A stretch of 64,000 nt of DNA from Clostridiales bacterium (GCA_024695545.1 JAILHZ010000159.1:1-64000), one strand, 5' to 3'. Positions 37,061 through 46,902 are shown, counted from the stretch's first letter. Translations and numbers: made by a program. The notes: generated from the sequence alone by a model not told the origin.

Positions 37061-37123
37061 GTTAACCCTCCAACTGTTACCCATTGATGATATTTTCTGT
37101 ATTACACAGACCCAACCAAAATC

Positions 37124-37152
37124 ATATTAAACTATCAAAGTTATTTGCTCAA
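37124..37152 (-). promoter_or_regulatory. Promoter for the surface-protein gene
   Basis: On the minus strand: -35 TTGAGC (37152-37147), 17-base spacer, -10 TAATAT (37129-37124), about 65 bases before the start at 37060. Confidence 0.55.
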
Positions 37153-37162
37153 CCGTTTTCGA

Positions 37163-37200
37163 TTGTGCAAATTGTACAAATTTCACATTTTGTACACAAT
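37163..37200. promoter_or_regulatory. Clustered TTGTACAA-type operator sites
   Basis: Three related sites lie just upstream of the promoter: TTGTGCAA (37163-37170), TTGTACAA (37172-37179) and TTTGTACA (37189-37196). The last two form an inverted repeat TGTACAAA and TTTGTACA with an 8-base spacer. The position fits activator binding. No regulator is encoded next to it. Confidence 0.45.
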
Positions 37201-37204
37201 TATT

Positions 37205-37238
37205 GAAAAAGTTCGTAACAATTGTTACGAACTTTTTC
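37205..37238 (-). terminator. Intrinsic terminator of the zinc-ribbon gene
   Basis: A perfect 34-base palindrome, arms of 17 bases (GAAAAAGTTCGTAACAA and its complement) flanked by T/A runs, 27 bases after the stop of the gene on the minus strand. It could work in either direction. Confidence 0.85.
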
Positions 37239-37264
37239 ATCACTTTTGTATTTTAAGATTAAGA

Positions 37265-38365
37265 TCAATGAATAATCGAATTGAAAAGAATCAACAGTGC
37301 AAGAACGATTCCGATCGCTGCAAGGACACGCAGAACAGATACCGGAGCATGACCTCCTACCTTACCTGTCTGGCCATTAACTACAAACTGATAGACTTTC
37401 TCATTGTACTTGAAGGAAGAGATCCATACAGGAACGAGAATGTACTTATAAGTAATATTACTATATAACGTAGAGAAGCGGAGAGAATCAACACGGTCAC
37501 ATCTCCAGTTCTTTCGGATATAAGAATTTATCTGGCTTCTGAGATGCTTCTTAATGGATTCCTGAGCGATTCCCCAACCTTCTTTCAGTCCGATTGAATA
37601 ACGCTCGGCAATAAAACCGGCAACTACCTGCGGAGAATACGGAACGAGTTTAGAGAAATCAAACGGTTCACATTTTGATACTACTGAATTGTCACTTCTC
37701 TTCGAAGCCATAACAGTCTCATCATCAATAAATTCCTGATATACACCGCTGACCGGTCTCCAGGTAACCTCTGTGACGTAATTATCGCCTCTCTTTACAC
37801 GGCGCTCATAACCGGCTCTGGCTGAAAAGTTAGAAGTTGTCTGGGAATCATATGTCCAGTAAGGAAGATATACACCCTGGAAAGATTCCGGACGGGCGCT
37901 CTTCTTCGCCTTAGAAGGAGTAAACAGTTTTCCCTTGATCCAGGAAGTAAATCTCTCGCCGGCTTTCTCTTTGGTAATTGCAAACGGGCAAACCGCTCCC
38001 GGAGACATAGAATCGCTGCTGGCAGCAGGCATAACGCTTGTAGATCCGCAGAAAGGACATACAGCTGCTGTCTCAAGAGCATCGTAGATCGTCTCAGCGC
38101 CGCACTGCTTACATACGACGGATTTCTTCTGTGCACCCCACTCAAAGCTCGCTGTCTTCTCTGCAGACTCAAAGTCCAGCTCGACGATCGCATTCTCAGA
38201 ATCAGCTTTCGGCAATTCGCACTTATATCCGCAGAATTCACAGAGCATTCCGCCGGATTCCGGATCGAAAACAACTGTCGCACCACAATTCGGGCACTTC
38301 TTATTTGTTTCGTCCACAGTAATTTCAGTCTGGATCTGCTGCTGATTCTCGTCGTACTCTGCCAT
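37265..38365 (-). CDS. Zinc-ribbon membrane protein
   Basis: The 366-residue product has two N-terminal zinc ribbons, CPNCGATVVF..CEFCGYKC (about 24-50) and CKQCGAETIY..CPFCGST (about 86-110), a middle domain (about 125-335) with paired GVYLPYWTYDSQT and YKYILVPVWISSFKYNEK strands, and one C-terminal membrane helix (about 342-364). It belongs to a family often labelled TFIIB-type zinc-ribbon or PriA-like zinc-ribbon protein; function is not established and there is no helicase domain. The ATG at 38365 follows GGGAGG and is preferred to the start ten codons upstream. Confidence 0.8.
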   Translation of the reverse strand: MAEYDENQQQIQTEITVDETNKKCPNCGATVVFDPESGGMLCEFCGYKCELPKADSENAIVELDFESAEKTASFEWGAQKKSVVCKQCGAETIYDALETAAVCPFCGSTSVMPAASSDSMSPGAVCPFAITKEKAGERFTSWIKGKLFTPSKAKKSARPESFQGVYLPYWTYDSQTTSNFSARAGYERRVKRGDNYVTEVTWRPVSGVYQEFIDDETVMASKRSDNSVVSKCEPFDFSKLVPYSPQVVAGFIAERYSIGLKEGWGIAQESIKKHLRSQINSYIRKNWRCDRVDSLRFSTLYSNITYKYILVPVWISSFKYNEKVYQFVVNGQTGKVGGHAPVSVLRVLAAIGIVLALLILFNSIIH

Positions 38366-38409
38366 AGAAACCTCCCAATTTCCTCTTTCGAGCAATATAT
38401 CTAAAGAAA

Positions 38410-40542
38410 TTATGCTAATACATATATCATCGCAGAAAGCGGCCGTACTTCCACTTTCCCGATTATCTGCCCCGATGGAATGACCACACAGTCAGTCTCT
38501 CCGTTTCCCGTGAAGATCTCAGGTATATGATCGATCGATACCCCACTGAAATCATCACTAAATCGGACCAGCAATCTCATTTTATCACTACGGTTAATGA
38601 TACACAAAATCTTTTTCGGACCGCCGCATACCTTGCCGAAATGGTCTTTTCCCTGACTGTCCAGCGTTCTCGAGAAGATAAGATCATCCCCTTCTGCAAG
38701 AAGCATATTCACCTCTCCGCAGCGCAGGACTTCGTATTCAGACCGAAGAGCGCTCAGTTTCCGGAATACTTCAAGCATGTTCTTCTGCCAGGAACTGAGA
38801 TTATCCCATGGATAGGTTCTGCGGTTAAACGGATCCCGATAACCGTCCATACCGATCTCATCGCCATAGTATGTGCAAGGGCATCCGGGATACATCATCT
38901 GGATAGCAAACGCCATCTTCATGAGAGCGGCTCCCCTGCTCTTCATATTCCTGGTAAGAGATAACTTCTTCTGTTCTTCTCTCGATCCCGGATCCGGCGC
39001 GCCAACAAGCATCGTGATTGCACGCGGCACATCATGACTGGAGATCAGGTTCATCATGCAGTAGAACATCTGGTCAGGAAGATTCTCTCTGTACTTCTCC
39101 ATCGTCAGGCACCATGTCCGGGCATTTGTATCTCCTCGGAGAAATGCGATCAGTGCCTCACGGAACGGATATCCCATAACAGTATCGTGCGTCCGTCCGA
39201 ACGCAAAATCACGATAACTTCCGTAACTGATCTTCGTAGTGACTTCTTCCCAGACTTCGCCGAGAACCAGAGCATCACCGTCCGAAGCCTTCTTCACACA
39301 GGATCTCATCTCGCGCAGGAAAGAATCAGGCAGTTCATCGGATACATCCAGACGGACTCCGCTTGCCCCTCCACGGATCCAGGAGGCAACAACCCCATCC
39401 GGTCCGAGGATATAGTCCCTGTAACTCAGGTCATTCTCTTTAGTGTTCGGAAGCTCCGGAAATCCCCACCAGGAATCGTACGCCGGCTCACCGTTCTCAT
39501 TTCTATAGAAAGAGTACCAGGAAGAATACCGGCTGCTTTTTCCTTCGGTAAAAGCACTGTAGGCTCCGGGAGCATCATATCTTCCGTATTTATTGAAATA
39601 ACGGCTGTCTGCGCCGGTATGGCTGAATACACCGTCTACAATATAGCGGATTCCGTTTTCTCTCATTGCTGAAGAAAATGCCTTATATCCCTTCTTACCG
39701 CCGAGGATCGGATCCACATTCAGATAATCAGCCGTATCATAACGGTGATTCGATCTCGCCTCACAGATCGGGTTAAGATAAAGGACATCGACATGAAGTG
39801 CTTTTAGATAATCGGCTTTCTCCGCAATACCCAGAAGTGTGCCTCCATAGAAGTCGCAGGCCAGATATCCGGTCTCCGGCTTTCCGTCAATATCCACTTC
39901 TTCCTCCCAGGCTTCGTGAAAGATACGTTCGGGACGGGTCTTCCCTGTCTCTTCCATTGCCTCGAAAGAATAGTCACTTCCCCGACGGAAGCGGTCCGGG
40001 AAGATCTGGTACATTACAGCACCTTTCATCCAGTCCGGCGTGACGAATCCGTCTTCATATACCGTAATCTGGAAAGCATGAGGATACTTCTCTTCCTCCA
40101 CTCCGACGCGGGGCGCGCTAAAAGCAAACTTACCCTTTCCGTCCTCGCCTTCCCAACACGCTACATAATACAGATAGGTGAGGTTCTCGTCATATTTCCG
40201 GTACAGGAGATCGTGATACTCAGGATCGACAATGGCCTCAATATCTTCATGACGGCTTCTCAGACAGAACCAGTAAAAAAGCAGTCCCGGCTCAGCAGGC
40301 ATGCGCAGACGGCAATGCCAGCGGTCCGGGACCGATTCATCTTTATTGCAGCGAAGTTCGCTGTATGAAAGGCCGTAAAGGCCATACGCATAGCAAAGAA
40401 CGATCTCATCTACATCAACAGATACATCAATATAAAGATCAACATATCCGCCCGTCTTCTGAGCGCCGAACGGAGAGCGATATTCCGCAAGTCTCGAACA
40501 ATGCACTACACAGTCCGAATTCTTCGCAATGCGAGAGGTCAT
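38410..40542 (-). CDS. GH13 alpha-amylase family hydrolase (neopullulanase/maltogenic type)
   Basis: The 710-residue product has an N-terminal CBM34-like beta domain (about 30-165), a GH13 TIM barrel (about 172-600) and a C-terminal beta domain. Catalytic signatures are intact: VDGVFSHTG (region I), GVRLDVSDE with nucleophile Asp399 (II), LVLGEVWE with acid/base Glu429 (III) and LISSHDVPR (IV). No signal peptide is seen, so it is probably cytosolic and breaks down glycogen or maltodextrins. Its ATG overlaps the glgA stop (ATGA), so it is the last gene of the glg operon and its production is coupled to GlgA. Confidence 0.93.
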   Translation of the reverse strand: MTSRIAKNSDCVVHCSRLAEYRSPFGAQKTGGYVDLYIDVSVDVDEIVLCYAYGLYGLSYSELRCNKDESVPDRWHCRLRMPAEPGLLFYWFCLRSRHEDIEAIVDPEYHDLLYRKYDENLTYLYYVACWEGEDGKGKFAFSAPRVGVEEEKYPHAFQITVYEDGFVTPDWMKGAVMYQIFPDRFRRGSDYSFEAMEETGKTRPERIFHEAWEEEVDIDGKPETGYLACDFYGGTLLGIAEKADYLKALHVDVLYLNPICEARSNHRYDTADYLNVDPILGGKKGYKAFSSAMRENGIRYIVDGVFSHTGADSRYFNKYGRYDAPGAYSAFTEGKSSRYSSWYSFYRNENGEPAYDSWWGFPELPNTKENDLSYRDYILGPDGVVASWIRGGASGVRLDVSDELPDSFLREMRSCVKKASDGDALVLGEVWEEVTTKISYGSYRDFAFGRTHDTVMGYPFREALIAFLRGDTNARTWCLTMEKYRENLPDQMFYCMMNLISSHDVPRAITMLVGAPDPGSREEQKKLSLTRNMKSRGAALMKMAFAIQMMYPGCPCTYYGDEIGMDGYRDPFNRRTYPWDNLSSWQKNMLEVFRKLSALRSEYEVLRCGEVNMLLAEGDDLIFSRTLDSQGKDHFGKVCGGPKKILCIINRSDKMRLLVRFSDDFSGVSIDHIPEIFTGNGETDCVVIPSGQIIGKVEVRPLSAMIYVLA

Positions 40543-42299
40543 ACCTTCTTGTTCTCCGTTTCACCTGTAGATTTCTTTGCAGGTTTCTCAGCAGAAGCTT
40601 TTGCCGTCTTCTTCGCGGAAGAAGCGGACTTAGAAGCAGGCTTAGCAGGAGACTTGGCTGCCTTTGCAGCCGGTTTTGCCGCCTTGGCAGCAGGCTTCTT
40701 CTCAGCAGCTGCTTCAGACTTAACAGCCGGTTTCTTCACAGAAGGCTTCTTGGCCTTTTTCGGCTCCTCTTCTTTCTTCTCCTTGCCGATATCAAGGATC
40801 TCCTCAGTCAGAGGCTTCCTCGGAGCCTCATCTTCATCCGCAATAGAAATACCTGTGATGAAAGAATAGAGACCGGCATATTCTTCTGCAGAATGCTTCC
40901 AGGAATAATCCGCCTTCATGCCCTCTTCAATCAATTTGTTCCATACCGGCTTGTTATGACGGTACAGATCACACGCATACTTAGTCACGAACAGGAACTC
41001 ATGTGCATTGATATTGGCAAAGGAGAAACCATTACCCTCTCCAGTGAACTCGTTGTAAGGAACAACCGTATCACGGAGTCCGCCGGTCTCACGTACGATC
41101 GGGATCGTACCATAAGTCATTGCGATGAGCTGGGACAGACCACAAGGCTCAAAGAGTGACGGCATCAGGAAGATATCCGAGCCGGCATAAAGCGTATGAG
41201 CCAATCCGTTATCAAAGGAGATGCAGGCACACATCTTACCCGGGTTTCTTGCGGCGATATCTGCCAGAGAACGCTCATAATAAGCATCGCCTGTTCCGAG
41301 GATAACGATCTGCATACCATCATAGAGCATCTCCTCTACGACACGAAGCAGAAGATCGAGACCCTTCTGGTCAACCAGACGGGAGATCATCGTGCAGAGA
41401 GGTGCACCCGGATTGACTTCCAATCCAAGCTGTTCCTGAACGGACTTCTTATTGGCAGCCTTACCCTCTTCGTATGTCTTGATCGAATACTTTTTCGGGA
41501 TCATGGAATCCTTCGAAGGATTGTACTCCTCGGCATTGATACCGTTCAGAATACCGGAGACCTTGTACGCATAGCGCTGGAGCGTATGGTTCAGACCTTC
41601 ACCGTAGTAATCTGTCATGATCTCATAAGCATAAGTCGGAGATACTGTTGTTACAGAGTTACTGTAAACAATACCGGCCTTCATGAAGTTGACCGCGCCA
41701 TCCTTAATCGAAAGTTCGTCAGTCAGATATTCGCTCGGCAGATCCAAAAGATCCTGGATCACTTCGATACCGTGGATACCCTGATATTTCAGGTTATGGA
41801 TCGTATAGACGGTCTTCATGTTCGTATGGTAGCCGTACTTCTTATAATGAGCATCCAGAAGCAGCGGCATCATGCCGGCCTGCCAGTCGTTACAGTGGAG
41901 AACATCCGGTTCAAATCCCATGAAGTCACCCATGAAGTCCAGAACCGCTCTCTGGAAGAAGCAGAAACGCTCGATATCGAAGACATACTCGACATAGACC
42001 TGATCGAAATTGAAGTAATACTCGTTATCGACGAAGTAGAACTGCACTCCGTTCATAGTCAGAGTATAAAGACCGGCATAGAGAGATCTCCAGCCCATCT
42101 TGATCATCTTCCATCCGATGAAGTCGAGATTATGCTCATGTTTCTGTTTTACGCTCTTATAGAGCGGCATGATAACTCTGGCATCACAGTGATGATGCTG
42201 AAGTTCAACCGGCAGGGCGCCGACAACGTCCGCCAGACCGCCAACCTTTGCAAAAGGATATACCTCCGAAGAGACAAACAGGACCTTCACTTTGTTCAT
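40539..42299 (-). CDS. glgA: Glycogen synthase with basic low-complexity tail
   Basis: A GT5 glycosyltransferase using ADP-glucose to elongate alpha-1,4-glucan. The N-terminal VSSEVYPFAKVGGLADVVGALP carries the ADP-glucose KxGGL motif, and the C-terminal Rossmann domain has ISRLVDQKGLDLLL, MPSLFEPCGLSQLIAMTYG and RETGGLRDTV. The enzyme proper ends near residue 490; the last 82 residues (about 505-586) are a Lys/Ala/Pro tail not found in typical GlgA of about 480 residues. The start overlaps glgD's stop and the end overlaps the GH13 start, both by 4 bases. Confidence 0.96.
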   Translation of the reverse strand: MNKVKVLFVSSEVYPFAKVGGLADVVGALPVELQHHHCDARVIMPLYKSVKQKHEHNLDFIGWKMIKMGWRSLYAGLYTLTMNGVQFYFVDNEYYFNFDQVYVEYVFDIERFCFFQRAVLDFMGDFMGFEPDVLHCNDWQAGMMPLLLDAHYKKYGYHTNMKTVYTIHNLKYQGIHGIEVIQDLLDLPSEYLTDELSIKDGAVNFMKAGIVYSNSVTTVSPTYAYEIMTDYYGEGLNHTLQRYAYKVSGILNGINAEEYNPSKDSMIPKKYSIKTYEEGKAANKKSVQEQLGLEVNPGAPLCTMISRLVDQKGLDLLLRVVEEMLYDGMQIVILGTGDAYYERSLADIAARNPGKMCACISFDNGLAHTLYAGSDIFLMPSLFEPCGLSQLIAMTYGTIPIVRETGGLRDTVVPYNEFTGEGNGFSFANINAHEFLFVTKYACDLYRHNKPVWNKLIEEGMKADYSWKHSAEEYAGLYSFITGISIADEDEAPRKPLTEEILDIGKEKKEEEPKKAKKPSVKKPAVKSEAAAEKKPAAKAAKPAAKAAKSPAKPASKSASSAKKTAKASAEKPAKKSTGETENKKV

Positions 42300-43408
42300 A
42301 CGATAGCTCCTTTACCGATCACGACCGGATAATCCTTGTGTCCTACAAGTTTGATTCCCGGACGGACTACAGAATTTTTATCAAGGATAACATTCTCCAG
42401 ATAGCAGTTATCTGAAATATGCACATCCTGCATGATAACACAGTTTTTGATCGTACAGTTCTTACTTACCGCAACACCGCGGAACAGGATCGACTCAGTA
42501 ACATTACCGGAGATACGGCAGCCATCGGATACGATAGCATCAGTTACCTTACAGTCATCCGAATACAGTGTCGGAGCCTCATCCTTGACCTTCGTGAAGA
42601 TCGGCATACCGTTCCAGAAGAGCTCGGCACGGATCTGGTTATTCAGAAGCATCATGGACGAATTGAAGTAAGACTGTATATTGTTGATACGGAGTACCAG
42701 CCCTTTATATTCAAAGGCATGAACTCTGAGCGTATCATACTTCTTAACGAAAGAATGGATACCTACATGATTCGTACCGCGTGCCATCATCTCGGCGATA
42801 AGATCTATCAGGAGTTCACGGCGCATTACGATGATACCCATACTGCTCTTGGTGAAAGAACTCTTCTCCGGATTAAACAGCAGATCCTTGACCCAGCCTC
42901 TTCGGTCTACATCCATGATATAGTTCGGACCGCCGAACTTCGTACCGTCGCGGTTATACATTACGGAGATATCCGCACCGCAGGCCTTGAAGTCTTCTAC
43001 GAAATCAGTAAATGTCGTATTCAGGATAACGTTACTTGCCGCCATGATGACATACGATGCACTGCTGGAACGTACAAAATCGAGAAGGCCGGCCATCTCT
43101 TCATCACCCTGTACCGAGGTCGCCTCAGAATTAACGTACGGCGGAAGGATATGAAGTCCGCCGGAGTTCTTTCTGTCGAGGTCCCAGGAAGAACCTGTTC
43201 CCAGGTGGTCCATCAGAGACTTATACTTCGTGTAGGTATGGATACCGATATTCTTGATTCCGGAGTTCACCATATTCGACAGCATGTAGTCGATGATACG
43301 GTATCTTCCGCCAAACGGTATTGCGGAGAGAGCTCTCGGCTTAGAAAGCTCGCCGAGCGTAATCTTCTTATTATCACCAAGGATCAAACCCATTGCATCA
43401 ATAAACAT
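42296..43408 (-). CDS. glgD: Glucose-1-phosphate adenylyltransferase subunit GlgD
   Basis: The 370-residue product is the GlgC paralogue that pairs with GlgC in Firmicutes to form the heteromeric ADP-glucose pyrophosphorylase. It has the nucleotidyltransferase start MGLILGDNKKITLGELSKPRALSA in shortened form, GGRYRIIDYMLSNMVNSGI, and a C-terminal left-handed beta helix (ISGNVTESILFRGVAVSKN). The GlgC loop GGQGSRL is altered to GDNKKIT, consistent with a regulatory rather than catalytic role. The RBS is GGGAGG. It overlaps glgA by 4 bases and follows glgC by 23 bases. Confidence 0.95.
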   Translation of the reverse strand: MFIDAMGLILGDNKKITLGELSKPRALSAIPFGGRYRIIDYMLSNMVNSGIKNIGIHTYTKYKSLMDHLGTGSSWDLDRKNSGGLHILPPYVNSEATSVQGDEEMAGLLDFVRSSSASYVIMAASNVILNTTFTDFVEDFKACGADISVMYNRDGTKFGGPNYIMDVDRRGWVKDLLFNPEKSSFTKSSMGIIVMRRELLIDLIAEMMARGTNHVGIHSFVKKYDTLRVHAFEYKGLVLRINNIQSYFNSSMMLLNNQIRAELFWNGMPIFTKVKDEAPTLYSDDCKVTDAIVSDGCRISGNVTESILFRGVAVSKNCTIKNCVIMQDVHISDNCYLENVILDKNSVVRPGIKLVGHKDYPVVIGKGAIV

Positions 43409-43431
43409 TCTTTATTCCTCCCAACTTCCGA

Positions 43432-44694
43432 TCATACCCGAAAGACTTCTTCGATGACATTGTCTTTCGCTGATACTCGAATATCCTTGTCAACCTGGCA
43501 GTTTGCAGGGATCACGGCGCCATCCTTGATCTTCAGGCCGCCCTCGATGACAACGATACCTTCCTGGCAGATCTTCTCATTCAGATACGGGCTCTTTCCC
43601 TTGACATCCGAACCGGCTTTTACGTTCTCACCGATGATCGTACCAGATGCTACGATACAGCGGTTAAGATGCGCTCCTGCTTTGACGGTTACGCCCGGGA
43701 AAAGCACACAGTCCTTGACTACCGCGCCCTTTTCCACCGTAACGGAGTTGGAAAGAACGGAGTGCTGTACAGATCCGAAGATCTGGCAGCCGTCGGTCAG
43801 CGCAGAACCTCTGACCTCAGCGCAATCACCCAGGAACTGGGAAGGCTTAACAGGGTTTCTGCTGTAGATTCTCCAGGAACGGTCGATGAGATTGATCTCA
43901 TGCGGACGGTCCAGGATATCCATATTCGATTCCCAAAGGGAGGAGATCGTTCCTACATCCTTCCAGTAACCGGAGAAACGGTAAGCGCAGAGCTTGTTAC
44001 CCTGCTCGAGAAGCATCGGAACGATGTTCTTACCGAAGTCATTATTAGACTTAGGATCTTCTTCGTCCTTGACGAGTGCTTTTCGAAGAACATCCCAGGT
44101 AAAGATGTATACACCCATGGATGCGAGATTACTTTCCGGCTTGGCCGGCTTCTCGACGAACTCGGTGATCACGTCAGTGCCTTCCTTGGTATTGAGGATG
44201 CCGAAACGGGAAGCTTCTTCCCACGGTACTTCGAGAACGGCCAGAGTCGCATCGGCTTCGTTCTCAATATGCTGACGGAGCATCTCCGCGTAGTTCATCT
44301 TATAGATATGGTCACCGGAGAGGATCAACACGTACTTCGGTTCGCAATCATCGATAAAATCACGGTTCTGGTAGATCGCGTTTGCCGTGCCCTTATACCA
44401 GTCGCTCTTTCCGGTCTTCTGGAAAGGCGGAAGGATAAAAGCACCCCCGTTGTTTCGGTCGAGATCCCACGGATGACCATTTCCGATATAAGTATTCAGC
44501 GCCAACGGCTGATACTGTGTCAGAACACCAACTGTTTCAATTCCTGAGTTTGCGCAATTGGAAAGTGGGAAATCGATGATGCGATAACGGCTTCCGAAAG
44601 GAACGGCCGGCTTAGCAATACTCTTTGTCAGCACGCCCAGTCTGGAACCCTGTCCACCTGCCAAAATCATTGCGACTACTTGCGCTTTCGCCAT
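43432..44694 (-). CDS. glgC: Glucose-1-phosphate adenylyltransferase GlgC
   Basis: Makes ADP-glucose from ATP and glucose-1-phosphate, the committed step of glycogen synthesis. The 420-residue product has the catalytic loop [61 protein letters not shown] (metal Asp), [19 protein letters not shown] and the C-terminal beta helix. Length is typical. It is the second gene of the glg operon, 27 bases after glgB, with glgD next. Confidence 0.97.
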   Translation of the reverse strand: MAKAQVVAMILAGGQGSRLGVLTKSIAKPAVPFGSRYRIIDFPLSNCANSGIETVGVLTQYQPLALNTYIGNGHPWDLDRNNGGAFILPPFQKTGKSDWYKGTANAIYQNRDFIDDCEPKYVLILSGDHIYKMNYAEMLRQHIENEADATLAVLEVPWEEASRFGILNTKEGTDVITEFVEKPAKPESNLASMGVYIFTWDVLRKALVKDEEDPKSNNDFGKNIVPMLLEQGNKLCAYRFSGYWKDVGTISSLWESNMDILDRPHEINLIDRSWRIYSRNPVKPSQFLGDCAEVRGSALTDGCQIFGSVQHSVLSNSVTVEKGAVVKDCVLFPGVTVKAGAHLNRCIVASGTIIGENVKAGSDVKGKSPYLNEKICQEGIVVIEGGLKIKDGAVIPANCQVDKDIRVSAKDNVIEEVFRV

Positions 44695-44721
44695 AATGAG
44701 AACCTCCGTTTATATAATCTC

Positions 44722-46809
44722 TTATTGTTTCTTCGTTATTTTCGTCGACTTAGCAGACTTCGCTGCAGTTGTCTTTGTCTTCGCAGACTTCGCTGCAGTT
44801 GTCTTTGTCTTCGCAGACTTCGATGTAGCGGACTTCGTTGTCTTCGCAGGAGCCTTCGAGGTCTTATCAGAAGACTTCACGGACTTGGAAGTCTTTGATG
44901 CCGGCTTATCTTTGGCTGTCTTCGCCGAAGTCGTCTTGACCTTCTGGAAATAGATACCACCCAGAGGCGGAAGGTTTACCGAGATGTGACACGGCTTACC
45001 GTTCCATCCCTCTTCCACTGCTTTAAAAGTACCTCTGCTGTCGGTACCGTCCGGATAACCGGATCCGCCGTACTTCATGTCATCAGTATTCATCAGGATC
45101 TTATATCTTCCGCTCTCGGTCACACCGATGTTATAGTTCTCAAGAGGGACCGGAACCATATTGAGCGCCACATAGATATCTTCCTGATTCGCTACGCCCT
45201 TGCGCTTAAAGACAAAGACATTATTCTTTACATCGGATGCGTCGACCCACTCGAAGCCGCCCCATGAATGATCATCCTGCCAGAACTGCGCATTCTTAAT
45301 GTAGAAATGATTAAGATCTGCGACATAATCCTGAAGGAGCTTATGGGATTCATACTGGAGCATGAACCACTCGAGCTGCTCATAGAATCTCCACTCGATA
45401 AACTGACCGAACTCAGATCCCATAAAATTCAGTTTCGCACCGGGGTGCGCCATCATATACATAAACATCAGTCGGAGATTGGCGAACTTTCTCCATGTAT
45501 CACCCGGCATCTTATCAATGAGGCTCTTCTTACCATGAACGACTTCGTCATGGGAAAGGCTCAGGATAAAATTCTCGGAGAATGCGTACATCATGGAGAA
45601 ACAGAACTGGTCGTGATGCCACTCTCTCGCGTAAGAATCGGTCTGGAAGTAATCCAGCGTATCGTGCATCCAGCCCATGTTCCACTTGTGAGTGAAGCCA
45701 AGGCCGCCGTCAGATACAGGATGAGAGACCTTCGGCCATGCCGTGGACTCCTCGGCGATCATCATAACGTACGGATAATTCTCCGCCATGATCGTATTGA
45801 GGTTACGGATAAAGTCGATCGCCTCAAGGTTATCCGTGCCGCCGTAGATATTCGGAATATACTCGGTTCTTCCGTAGTCTCTGTAGAGCATACTGGATAC
45901 GGCGTCCATACGGATACCGTCAAGGTGGAATTCCTCGATCCAGAAGACCGCGTTACTGATAAGGAAGGACTGTACTTCTGCCTTGGCGTAATCAAATACG
46001 AATGTGCCCCACTCCTTATGCTCGCCGATACGCGGATCCTTATACTCATAGCAGGCAGATCCGTCAAAGCGGACAAGACCTTCCTGATTCTTCGGGAAGT
46101 GTGCAGGGACCCAGTCAAGGATAATGGAGATGCCGTTCTTATGCAGATGGTCTACGAAGAACTTAAAGTCCGCCGGTGTTCCGAAACGGCTGGTAACCGC
46201 ATAGTAGCAGATTACCTGATAACCCCAGGAATCATCGAGCGGATGCTCAAGGATCGGCATAAGCTCAACATGGGTATAGCCCATCTTCTTACAATACTTC
46301 GCAAGATCCTTCGCGATCTCGCGGTAATTCATGAAGTTCCCGTCCTCATGTCTCTTCCAGGAACCTAAGTGGACTTCATAAATGGAGATCGGTCGCGGAT
46401 CGCACGCATGACCGCGCTTACTTGTGAAAGCTTCATCATGCCACGTGTAATCATTCGGATCATAAAGGATCGAAGCATCGGCAGGTCTAGTCTCACAATG
46501 TCTGGCATAAGGATCGACTTTATTTACCTCACTTCCGTCCGCACCGTATACGTGATACTTGTAGCGGTCCCACTGTTTCGCGCCGGCAATATAACCTTCC
46601 CAAATGCCGGAATCACCAATCTTGTAAAGATAGTATGCTTCCGGGTTCCAGTCGTTGAAATCTCCGACAACACTGACAGCCTTGGCATGCGGCGCCCATA
46701 CACGGAAAAGGAAGCCCTTCTCACCGTCCGGTTTCGAATAAGGTCTGGACCCGAGATAGTTATAACTCTTATAGTCCTTTCCCGTATTGAAAAGATACGC
46801 TTGATCCAT
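44722..46809 (-). CDS. glgB: 1,4-alpha-glucan branching enzyme with Lys/Thr/Ala tail
   Basis: A GH13 branching enzyme that introduces alpha-1,6 branches in glycogen. It has an N-terminal CBM48 (about 25-110; FRVWAPHAKAVSVVGDFNDW), a catalytic barrel with ILDWVPAHFPKN, DGIRMDAVSSMLY (nucleophile Asp), MMIAEESTAWP (acid/base Glu) and LSLSHDEVVHGKKSL, and a C-terminal beta domain. The final 72 residues or so form a Lys/Ser/Thr/Ala tail, partly made from a perfect 10-residue duplication. The start at 46809 has AGGAG 7 bases upstream and is preferred to 46845. It is the first gene of the glg operon. Confidence 0.96.
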   Translation of the reverse strand: MDQAYLFNTGKDYKSYNYLGSRPYSKPDGEKGFLFRVWAPHAKAVSVVGDFNDWNPEAYYLYKIGDSGIWEGYIAGAKQWDRYKYHVYGADGSEVNKVDPYARHCETRPADASILYDPNDYTWHDEAFTSKRGHACDPRPISIYEVHLGSWKRHEDGNFMNYREIAKDLAKYCKKMGYTHVELMPILEHPLDDSWGYQVICYYAVTSRFGTPADFKFFVDHLHKNGISIILDWVPAHFPKNQEGLVRFDGSACYEYKDPRIGEHKEWGTFVFDYAKAEVQSFLISNAVFWIEEFHLDGIRMDAVSSMLYRDYGRTEYIPNIYGGTDNLEAIDFIRNLNTIMAENYPYVMMIAEESTAWPKVSHPVSDGGLGFTHKWNMGWMHDTLDYFQTDSYAREWHHDQFCFSMMYAFSENFILSLSHDEVVHGKKSLIDKMPGDTWRKFANLRLMFMYMMAHPGAKLNFMGSEFGQFIEWRFYEQLEWFMLQYESHKLLQDYVADLNHFYIKNAQFWQDDHSWGGFEWVDASDVKNNVFVFKRKGVANQEDIYVALNMVPVPLENYNIGVTESGRYKILMNTDDMKYGGSGYPDGTDSRGTFKAVEEGWNGKPCHISVNLPPLGGIYFQKVKTTSAKTAKDKPASKTSKSVKSSDKTSKAPAKTTKSATSKSAKTKTTAAKSAKTKTTAAKSAKSTKITKKQ
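44761..44820 (-). repeat. Tandem 30-base repeat in the glgB tail
   Basis: Two exact consecutive 30-base copies (44761-44790 and 44791-44820) with a partial third copy at about 44753-44760. They encode duplicated SAKTKTTAAK units of the basic tail, pointing to recent expansion. Confidence 0.92.
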
Positions 46810-46827
46810 GTAATTTCTCCTACTCGC

Positions 46828-46845
46828 ATGGGCATAAACGCCCAT
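46828..46845 (-). promoter_or_regulatory. Leader hairpin ahead of glgB
   Basis: Inverted repeat ATGGGC/GCCCAT around a 6-base loop, immediately upstream of the glgB AGGAG. A TATAAT-like -10 (reading TTTATAATAAATG on the minus strand, about 46860-46868) lies above it with no clear -35. The hairpin could affect translation or be an operator. Confidence 0.35.
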
Positions 46846-46902
46846 ATTTCTTCATTTCATTTATTATAAATCAACCTTCCGAAAGTTTCTAGCATAATTA
46901 AC

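Noticed and set aside
42419..43867. 482-codon plus-strand frame across glgD and glgC
   Set aside because: Spans two well-supported minus-strand genes and has no RBS or domain.
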